Positions 55,326-64,000 of a DNA stretch of 64,000 nucleotides are shown piece after piece. How positions within the stretch are numbered: position 1 is the stretch's first letter; each line of letters begins with the position of its first letter. The translations under genes and the position numbers were made by a program. The stretch is from Zygnema cylindricum (taxonomy: Eukaryota; Streptophyta; Zygnematophyceae; Zygnematales; Zygnemataceae), in NCBI GenBank assembly GCA_037447655.1, contig JBBHKE010001378.1:188001-252000 (forward strand), in the 5' to 3' direction. Under the pieces are notes generated by a model that had not been told where the DNA came from, did no database searches, and saw only the letters and a program-made list of their open reading frames with translations.

Positions 55326-55471
55326 CTAATAACGATGCGCGATGTACAGACTAGGTTTCTTAAATTTTGGCAGGAGGTGCGGACTGCGTGGACATAGTGA
55401 CACAGGTTCAAAAAACGAGTTAGTGACCCACTTTGCAAAGTACTGTACTGTACACCGTGAATCGTTATTAG
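55326..55471. mobile_element. MITE-like element of 146 bp
   Basis: Terminal inverted repeats of 23 bp, CTAATAACGATGCGCG... against the complement of ...GTGAATCGTTATTAG, match at 20 of 23 positions. The interior has no coding sequence. The same ends form the 54932-54971 palindrome and a single end lies at 48568. Target duplication is not clear. Confidence 0.5.
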
Positions 55472-56253
55472 CGTATACAAATTATTAGTGTATATAATGA
55501 ATTAGTGTGATGTACTCTAATTTGTGTATCAATACCATTTTCAAAAAAATGTTTAATTGTAATTTCTCCATAATGATGATTTGGGTATACATGATCCGCC
55601 GTCGTAGCATATACGTTAAAATAGGTAGAAGTACAAAATTTGACAATCCGTACGACGTGGCGTCCGTCCCCTGTAAAAGTCCATAATTCTATTTTGGGTT
55701 TGCGAATATACAATCATTACACCATGCATAATTATACACTAAAATAGATACGAGTATAAATTGTCGAAATGTACGGGTATGTGTACTTTCACTTAAGTTC
55801 ATTCGTGACTCTTATAAGCGTTTGTTTCGCACGCGGTGAATATGATTACAGTAAAATAGGTGCGAGTACAACGTATGAGAAACGTTCATTGTCACGTCGT
55901 ATAGTAAAATCTATGCAACGGGCTGTAAAACGCAGTTACGTTACAACGCTCTGAAACCGTACAATTTCAATATGTTCATTCAGTTAGATTTGTATTGTAC
56001 AATGAACGAAACTATAACTGCACTGTTACTTGCAAAGAGTATGCAACATGAGCGTGGATAAAATGACATTAGTATAAGTGGCGCACGCTTTGTTTGCGAA
56101 TATTCTCAGTGCTTACTTGAATTCACTTTCATGTGTATGGGCATGTAAAGCTGTTAAATATGAGCATAGATAAAATCACATATTAATACGTACCACATTA
56201 CTAACATATAAGCGTTTGGGTTTTATCTTAATACCTGAAAATGTCCCCTGCCT

Positions 56254-56263
56254 NNNNNNNNNN
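56254..56263. other. Assembly gap (10 N)
   Basis: Ten N bases at the left edge of the satellite. The true distance is unknown. Confidence 0.95.
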
Positions 56264-58633
56264 TTTGATGTGTTTAACAATCGCTATTGTGTAATTTAGG
56301 TAACAATTCTTGTTATCGCTAACAATTTGTGTAGTTTAAGTAACAATTCTTGTTATCGCTAACTGTTTGTGTAATTTAGGTAACAATTTTTGTTATCGCT
56401 AACTAATTGTGTAACTTAGATACCAATTCCTGTAAGCGCGAACAGTTTGTGTAATTTAGAAAACAATTCCTGTTATCGCTAACTATTTCGTTAATTTAGG
56501 TAACAATTCTTGTTATCGCTAACTGTTTGTGTAATTTAGAAATTTATTCTTGTTATCGCTAACTGTTTGTGTAATTTAGGTAATAATTCTTGTTATCGCT
56601 AACAGTTTGTGTAATTTAGGTCAGAATTCTTGTTATCGCTAACTCTTAGGTTAATTTAGGTAACAATTTTTGTTATAGCTAACAATTTATGTGATTTAGG
56701 TAACAATAATTGTTATCGCTAACTGTTTATATAATTTAGATATAAATTTCTGTTATCGCTAACTGTTTAGTTAATTTAGGTAACGATTCTTGTTATCGCT
56801 AACTGTTTGTGTAATTTAGGTAAAAATCTTGTTATTTCTAACAGTTTGTGTATGTTAGGTAACAATTCCTATAAAAGCAAATAGTTTGTGTAATTTAGAT
56901 AACAATTCATGTTATCACTGACTGTTTTGTTAATTTAGGTAACAATTCTTGTTATCGCAAAATTGACTTTGTCATTTAGGTAACAATTCTTGTTATCGCT
57001 ATCAATTTGTGTATGTTAGGTAACAATTATTGTTATCGCTGACCGCTTTTGTAATTTAGGTAACAATTGTTGGTTTCGCTATTAATTTGTGTAGTTTAAG
57101 TTACAATTATTGTTATCGCTAAAAATTTGTGTAGTTTTTGTTACAATTCTTGTTATCGCTAACATTTTATGTAATTTAGGTAACAATTCTTGTTATCGCT
57201 AACTGTTAGTGTAATTTAGGTATTAATTATTGTTATCGCTAACAGTTTGTGTAATTTATATCACAATTCTTGTTATCGCTAACTCTTAGGTTAATTTAGG
57301 TAACAATTCTTGTTATGGCTAACCGTTAATGTAATTTAGGTAACATTTATAGTTATCGCTAACTGTTTATATAATTTAGATATCAATTCTTGTTTTCGCT
57401 AACTGTTTGTGTAATTTAGGTAACAATTCTTGTTATTGCTATTTGTTTGTGTAATTTAGGAAACTATTCTTGTTATCGCTAACTGTTTGTGTAATTTAAG
57501 TAACAATTTTTGTTATCGCTAACAGTTTATGTAATTTAGGTTACAATTATTGTTATCGCTAACTGTTTATATAATTTAGATATCAATTTCGTTATCCCTA
57601 ACTGTTTAGTTAATTTAGGTAACAATTCTTGTTATCGCTAACAGTTTGTGTAAGTTAGGTAACAATTCCTGTAAGAGCAAATAATTTGTGTAATATTAAT
57701 AACAATTTATGTTATCGCTAAGTGTTTGTGTAATTTACGTAACAATTCTTGTTATCGCTAACAGTTTGTGTATGTTAGGTAACAATTAATGTTATCGCTG
57801 ACCGCTTTTGTAATTTAGGTACTAATTGTTGGTATCGCTATACATTTGTGTAGTTTAAGTTACAATTCTTGTTATCGCTAACAATTTGTGTTGTTTCAGT
57901 AACAATTCTTGTTATCGCTAACAGTTTATGTAATTTAGGTAACAATTCTTGTTAACGCTAACTGTTAGTGTAATTGAGGTATTAATTCTTGTTATCGCTA
58001 AATGTTTGTGTAATTTAAGTAAAAATTCTTGTTATCGCTAACAGTTTGTGTAAGTTAGGTAACAATTCTTGTTATCGCTAACTGTTTGGTTAATTTAGGT
58101 AACAATTTTTGTTATCGCTAACAGTTTGTGTAATTTAGGTAACAAATCTTGTTATCGCTAACTAATTGTGTAATTTAGGTAAAAATTCCTATAAGGGCAA
58201 ATAGTTTGTGTAATTTAGATAACAATTCATTTATCGCTTACTGTTTGTGTAATTTAGGTAACAATTCTTGTTATCGCTAACTGTTTGGTTAATTTAGGTA
58301 ATAATTTTTGTTATCGCTAACTGTTTGTGTAATTTAGGTAACAAATCTTGTTATTGCTAATAGTTTGTGTAAGTTAGGTAACAATTCCTATAAGGGCAAA
58401 TAGTTTGTGTAATTTAGATAACAATTTATGTTATCGCTGACTGTTTGTGTAATTTAGGTAACAATTCTTGTTATCGCTAACTAATTGTGTAATTTAGGTA
58501 ACAATTATTGTTATCGGTGACCGCCTTGTAATTTAGGTAACAATTGTTGGTATTGCTATTAATTTGTGTAGTTTAAGTTACAATTCTTGTTATCGCTAAC
58601 AATTTGTGTAGTTTCAGTTACAATTCTTGTTAT
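56264..58633 (+). repeat. Satellite of 40-bp units, about 59 copies
   Basis: The approximate unit is TAACAATTCTTGTTATCGCT followed by AACAGTTTGTGTAATTTAGG. Units vary by substitutions and small indels, and a higher-order pattern is suggested by recurring variant blocks (AATTCCTATAAGGGCAAATAG at about 56870, 58190, 58385). Each unit contains dyads TAACAA-TTC-TTGTTA and GTTA-TCGC-TAAC. No coding potential. The array is cut on the right by Copia C. Confidence 0.9.
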
Positions 58634-59451
58634 TGTTGGTTTTGGAAACCTTTAGTCCACTCTATATCTCGTGTGTGAGAAAGAGAGTCTAGACTTATTC
58701 GGTTTTTGTGTACAAAATGAGGTGACGTAGAAAAGATGTGGTGTGGTATTTAACTCCAAAAGGAGTTGACAGATTTGGTACACTCTATGTACACGTGTCG
58801 GTCCGTGGGGAAGTCAAGCTTGGTTCAGTTGGTTGACAAAGTACATATTTACTTGAGGGACCTGATTTACACGTGGAGGTTCATCTTTGTTGATGAATGA
58901 ATACGCGGACAGCGGACGGATTTTACCGTCATTTTTGGAAGAGAAATATTGACCGAGCCGTCATTTGAGCAGACTAACTTTGACTGCGTACTTTAGTAGT
59001 GGCTGGGGTTAAGGGTTGATGTAAATACTTGAACAGTAGATGGCGCGGTTTAGTTTGATTAATTTTTAGTGTACCGACACACCACGGTAGTTGTGGTACG
59101 GTGTAGATCAGCTGTAGGTTCACTTTGTATATGTAGGACTTAGAATATTTTGGAGTTAGGAATTCTGTGTATGGAAAACTGCAAAGCAGTTTTTTGGGTG
59201 TCTTTGAATTACAAAATCTTTGTTATCTTTGGGCAAAACTCTGTGAAATTTTGCATGTGATTTTTTTGGTGTATAATTTACATTGTGACAAATTTGCAGA
59301 CCTAGGGTGTGTCTGGTTTGCTTGGGGCTTCATTGTGAAGTTGGTCTTTTGTGGGTATTTCGTGAGAGTTTCCTCTTTTTGTATTGATTAATATGGCAAC
59401 AACTGGTGCTTCTTCTTCTTCTTCCGGGGCACCAGTTGCCTCAGGACAACA
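58634..59451 (+). repeat. 5' LTR of Copia C
   Basis: 818 bp. ACGTG boxes at 58793 and 58870. It ends GGACAACA. The gag ATG at 59393 lies 59 nt before the end, as in B. Confidence 0.85.
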
Positions 59452-59466
59452 GGTCACGGGCCCACC
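59452..59466 (+). other. Primer-binding site of Copia C, inside gag
   Basis: GGTCACGGGCCCACC, 13/15 to the anticodon-arm complement. Encodes V-T-G-P-P. Confidence 0.55.
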
Positions 59467-61848
59467 CTCACGGATCCCGGTGTTCAATGGGCAAAAGTAT
59501 TTGTATTGGGCGGATTTAACTAAGTCTTACCTTAAGCAAGTAAAACTATATGATGTGGTTTCCGGTGTTCTTCCAAATACGGATCCGGATTTTGATAAGA
59601 AAAATGAGGATGCTTTGCATGTTCTTAAATTACTCTTGTCAGAAGATTTGAGCATGACATATATCAATATCTCTACGGCATCTGAAATATGGAAGGCTTT
59701 GAAAGAATCTTATGTCCTAGCTAGTGAGCAGAATGAGGTTATAACTGCTGGAAAGATTTGGGATTATAAGTATACTGGGGGGGATACGAACTCATATTGT
59801 AACGGCTTGAAACTTCTTTTGTCAGAAAATGCATGTTCCGGGGGGAATTTTCCTCCCTATCATCAAGCTATGATTCTAATGAGAGGGTTTCCTCTGAATA
59901 TAAAGGAGCCGCGGAACAATTAAAGAGGTTGGAGAAGAGTAAATGGAATATAGCTATAGCTCAAGATTATCTCTTAGAGGAAGAGGCCACTCAGATAGCA
60001 TTAAATGGTGGACACTCAGCGGTAGCTTACAATGCTCAGACATATAAGCCGGCTGGTTTTTCCGGAAATAGGAACTTTACCCCTAATCCGAATTATAGGC
60101 AATATGATAGGTGTGTCTGTTGCTTTGGTCAAGGTCATGTTTTTCGGCTGTGTCCGGCATTTATAAAAGCGTGTGAAACAGGAATTTATCGTGCGCGGTG
60201 GAAGGTACGGTCGGAGGATTCACCATCCAAAGTGGCGGCATCAAAACTGCCGGTTAAAAATGCGGCGTTCTTTGCAACCGATGAGACGCCACAAGACGAA
60301 CCGGTGGAGGAAAAAGACGACGTGGTCAGATTTCCGCAATCAGATGACGATGAGTTATTCGCTCTCGCAAAGGATCTCATGGAGGGACCTCAAGAAAACG
60401 GGTGGATTATGGACTCCGGATGCTCTTCCCACATGTGCGGCAACCGTGCTTACTTCAAAACCCTCACTCAAATTCCCACTCGCCGGATTTATTATGCGGA
60501 TGACAGCGGCGTGGAGGCTACGGCAAAGGGAAGCGTGGAGTTAGCTTGTGACATCAATGGTCAGGTTGTAAAAAGGACCTTGCATGATGTTCTCTATATT
60601 CCAAAGTTTAAGAAAAAAATGTTTTCCACTTCGGTGGCTGAAATGAAAGGATTTGAAATTTTGCAAAAGAATGGGAAAAAGGTAGTAAGCAAAGATGGAA
60701 GAATAGCCTTGATAGGAACTAGAGGCCCAAACTTGTTGTATCGGATGGACTTGGCTAATAAAATTGACTTTGCATACTCCAGTGTCCTTCCGGAAAATGT
60801 TTTGTGGCATAAGAGGCTCGGACATGTTCATCACGAGAGACTTGATAAAATGGTAAAACAAAATATGATAGATGGTGTTAATTTAGGCCAGAGAGACTCT
60901 CATGTATGTGATGGGTGTGCTTTAGGAAAGCTTCATAAGTTACCCCTACCTCAGGCCGCGGATAACCGTGCTACGGATTTGCTACAAATTATTCATTCGG
61001 ATGTGTGGGGACAGTCAAAAGTCCCTTCCCTCAGTGGCAGGCGGTTTTTGGTCTCTTTTACTGATGATTTCTCTCGGTACAGCAAGGTTTACTTTATGAA
61101 GGAGAAGAGTGAAGTGTTCACTCACTTCAAGCACTTTCGGGTTTGGGCGGAAAAGCTTCATGGGAAACCTATCCTCTCTCTTCGGTCGGACAACGGAGGT
61201 GAATATATCTCTCATGTATTCTCGGACTATTTAAAAGAAAACGGCATTTCTCGGCAATATACAGTTCCCTATACTCCGGAGCAAAACGGAGTATCGGAAA
61301 GACTCAACCGAACTTTAACAGAAAGTGCAAAATCTATGATGTTAGATAAAGGGATAGATTTCAAGTTTTGGGGTGAGGCTTTCTCTTGTGCTTCGTATAT
61401 AAGAAATAGAATAGCAACTAGAGCCGTGAAAGGAAAAACACCATATGAAGTGTGGACCGGAAGAAAGCCTAATGTTAGTCACTTTCGGGTTTTTGGGAGC
61501 AAATGTTTTATTTTGGATAATCTCCATATTTCAAAGCTTAGTCCGAAATCGGTTCCCGAGATTTTTATGGGATATGATGATGAGTCCGTAGGTTATAGAG
61601 TATACAATACGGATAGAAAAACTCTTCAAGTTGCTAGAAATATTCAGGTTAAGGAAGAAAGTCAATCGGTTGATGTGTTTGGCATGTCAGATTTAGAGAA
61701 AAATGCCAAAATTCAAAAATATGTTATTTTTGAGAGTGTTCCTTTTACATGTTCCACTACCTCTTCCTCATCTATCGGTGGTGAGACATCTCCTATTCAT
61801 ACTCTGAACACTCCGGCTGATCCACTTGTTGAGAATACTCAACCTCTG

Positions 61849-61888
61849 CCTCCTCCTCCTCCTCCTCCTCCTCCTCCTCCTCCTCCTC
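61849..61888 (+). repeat. (CCT)n microsatellite encoding polyproline
   Basis: About 13 CCT triplets code for a proline run between integrase and RT of element C. It is a linker, so length changes in threes are likely tolerated. Confidence 0.85.
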
Positions 61889-63604
61889 GACGGCCACGTA
61901 CGGATCCGACGATTCCAGCCTCAGGTTTTCCGAGGGGAAGAAGGCAAAACAGTAGGCTGCGAGGTGAACCGGTGGAGCATGCTCTATTTTCTGCCATAAC
62001 AATGGAACCGGCTACCATACAGGAGGCTTTTTCAGCTCCAGAAAAAGATCAATCGATCTCCGCGGCGAACGATGAAATGTGGTCGATAATGGAGGCTCAC
62101 ACTTGGGAGCTTGTGGAACTTCCGCCGGATCGAAAGGCAATAGGTTGTAAGTGGGTCTTCAAAGTTAAGTTAAAACCCGATAATTCCATTGAAAGATACA
62201 AGGCTAGGCTTGTTGCAAAGGGTTAAAGTCAGAAGGAGGGAATTGACTGTATAGAGACTTTCTCTCCGGTTGTCCGGTTTCCAACTGTTAGAATTTTGTT
62301 GTCTCTAGAGGCCATTGAAGATATGGAATTACATCAAATGGATGTTAAAATCGCTTTCTTGCATGGAGACTTAGAAGAAGTGATTTATATGAAGCAGCAT
62401 GAAATGTATGTAGAGACAGGAAGAGAAAATCTGGTCTGTAAGTTGTTAAAATCCTTGTACGGCCTAAAGCAGGCTCCTCGTCAGTGGAATCTAAAACTAC
62501 ATGAGTTTCTAACCGGTCTTGGCTTTGTAAGGATTAGTTCAGATCACTCAGTGTATGTTATGGAAGGGGAAGATGGGATTATTTACATTGCCGTATATGT
62601 AGATGATTTGCTGCTGCTAAGTAAGTCATTGAATGAGATTAATAAAATTAAAGCAGCCTTGAATTCAAGATTTGAGATGAACGATTTAGGTGAGGCAAAG
62701 TATATTCTTGGAATTCAAGTAGAACGGGATAGAGATAAGAGAATGATCTATCTAACGCAGCGGGAAGGGATGGAGAATGTGCTTGAAAGATTCGGCATGG
62801 CAGAGGCAAAGGGAAGTGCCACTCCTATGGAATTTAAGCAGAAAGTGGAAGGCATGGAGACCGATGGAGGAGTCATTTTTGACGATACTTTAGAGTCAAG
62901 GGAGGCAGATTTTATGGCCACCATTCTATACCGGCAGATTGTCGGCAGCCTAATCTACTTCATGAATTGCACAAGGCCGGACATTGCGGTAGCAGTTGGT
63001 GCCTTGAGCCGGAGTTTGCAAATCCTAGGAAAACGGATTGGGAGGCAGCAAAGAGGGTTCTTCGGTACCTTGCACGGACACGAAACCTTCGACTTGCTTT
63101 CGGTGGAGAAAAAGTTAGAATTCAGACTTGGTGCGATGATAGTTACGGAGACATGCCAAGCCGACGTTCCACCACTGGATTTATATTGAAGATTGGAAGT
63201 GGAACATGCTGCTGGAGCAGCAAGCTTCAAAAGGTAACGGCTCAGTCTACAATGGAGGCTGAATATATGGCAGCAAGCTCAGCTGTCAAGGAGTTATTGT
63301 GGGTAAAGTCTCTCTTTCAAGAACTCCATTTTATGCAATCCGGACCTCAAATAGTGTGGTGTGATAACCAGGCTGCTATTGCGATTGCATCTAACCCAAG
63401 TCATCACTACAAAAGCAAACACATTGATATCAAGTTGCATTTTGTGAGAGAGAAGGTGATGAACAGAATTTTAAGACTCACTTATATGCCGGATGAGATG
63501 ATGGTAGCCGATATGATGACTAAGGCTTTATCGGCACCTAAATTGAAGTTTTGTAGAGAGGAGTGTGGACTTAGTGACTAAGAGAGTCTAAAGGTTTAGG
63601 GGAG

Positions 63605-64000
63605 TGTTGGTTTTGGAAACCTTTAGTCCTCTCTATATCTCGTGTGTGAGAAAGAGAGTCTAGACTTAGTCGGATTTTGTGTACAAAATGAGGTGACGTA
63701 GACAAGATGTGGTGTGGTATTTAACTCCAAAAGGAGTTCACAGATTTGGTACACTCTATGTACACGTGTCGGTCCGTGGGGAAGTCAAGCTTGGTTGAGT
63801 TGGTTGACAAAGTACATATTTACTTGAGGGACCAGATTTACACGTGGAGGTTCATCTTCAGCGATGAATGAATGCGTGGAAGACGGACGGAGTCCGCCGT
63901 CATTTTTGGAAGAAGAATATTGACTGCCCCGTCATTTCAGCGGGCGAACTTTGACCGTGTACTATTTCAATTTGGCGGTTGTTAGTTTTAGATTTGTTGT
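63605..64000 (+). repeat. 3' LTR of Copia C, left 396 bp
   Basis: Starts TGTTGGTTTTGG after TTTAGGGGAG. It differs from the 5' LTR at many positions (for example around 63860-63900), more than A1. The end lies beyond the window. Confidence 0.85.

Larger units (their letters stand above)
54852..56253. other. Non-coding AT-rich region with MITE-like palindromes
   Basis: No gene recognised. Words TTAGTGT and CTAATAACG recur. It contains the palindrome at 54932-54971 and the inverted-repeat element at 55326-55471. Confidence 0.5.
59393..63581 (+). pseudogene. Copia C gag-pol polyprotein with three lesions
   Basis: The ATG at 59393 is in the LTR (MATTGASSSSSGAPVASGQQ, then VTGPPSRIPVFNG). Gag is open to 59923; a lost A in an A-run near 59905 shifts the frame. 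The next frame is open to 62226 with CCHC knuckle CVCCFGQGHVFRLC (about 60113) and protease MDSGCSSHMC (about 60410). GAG-pre-integrase follows, then integrase HSDVWGQ, RSDNGGEY and GVSERLN. A TAA at 62224 interrupts RT just after RLVAKG. RT continues to YVDDLL (about 62600). A base lost near 63020 shifts to the frame ending 63581, with RNase H WCDDSYGD, STMEAEYMA and CDNQAAIAIA. Catalytic motifs are all retained, so breakage looks recent. Confidence 0.9.
58634..64000 (+). mobile_element. Copia element C, nearly complete, right LTR cut by window
   Basis: The 5' LTR (58634-59451) starts TGTTGGTTTTGG inside a satellite unit; the presumed duplication is GTTAT (58629-58633). The interior has one nearly continuous gag-pol with three lesions. 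The 3' LTR starts at 63605 and runs off the window. The family is related to the solo LTR at 24418-25660 and to B. Confidence 0.9.

Noticed and set aside
56264-58633. CRISPR-like array
   Set aside because: Unit is contiguous 40 bp with no distinct spacers, in a eukaryotic retrotransposon context; it is a satellite.
59890-59925. Programmed frameshift in Copia C gag
   Set aside because: No slippery heptamer; the intact relative A1 has gag-pol in one frame, so a lost A is simpler.

Overview
This window is a stack of nested LTR retrotransposons in a eukaryotic nuclear genome. No host gene is recognisable. Three features point to the green-plant lineage. The Ty3/Gypsy primer site matches the 3' end of initiator tRNA-Met. 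The Ty1/Copia primer sites match the anticodon arm of initiator tRNA-Met in its plant form (bases ACC follow GGGCCC; the animal form would give AGC). ABRE/G-box-like ACGTG motifs occur in LTRs of several families. The species cannot be named from the sequence.

Left half (1-30 kb). An old Copia element E (+) has its 5' LTR broken by a Gypsy remnant G0 (+). G0 is broken by Copia H (-), and H by Copia D (-), which runs off the left edge. E is broken again, in gag, by an intact Gypsy G1 (8869-16225, target duplication GAAAC). G1 carries a 1607-codon gag-pol-chromodomain ORF plus a second ORF of 423 aa. E ends in a truncated LTR fused near 20476 to an inverted relative F (-). F sits in the start of Copia J (-). 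The LTR of J holds a solo LTR (24418-25660, CTAAG duplication) and abuts the 3' end of a decayed Copia I (-, to about 29660).

Middle (30.5-43.2 kb). Copia B (30503-43217, GTGGG duplication) is split between its protease and integrase regions by Copia A1 (32982-39417, TTTCT duplication). A1 has one uninterrupted 1449-codon gag-pol ORF and nearly identical LTRs, so it is the youngest element here and the best candidate for an active one.

Right half (43-64 kb). A short GC-rich duplicated repeat flanks a decayed hAT transposase (about 45.6-47.1 kb). Copia A2 (48658-54846, TGGTC duplication) is degenerate. AT-rich DNA with MITE-like palindromes follows, then a 10-base assembly gap and a 2.4-kb satellite of 40-bp units. 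Copia C is inserted in the satellite and runs off the right edge.

The most notable system-level observation concerns the Copia families. In all of them the gag start codon appears to lie inside the 5' LTR, and the reading frame crosses the primer-binding site. That site looks complementary to the tRNA anticodon arm rather than to the tRNA 3' end. The other is the conserved second ORF of the Gypsy family.
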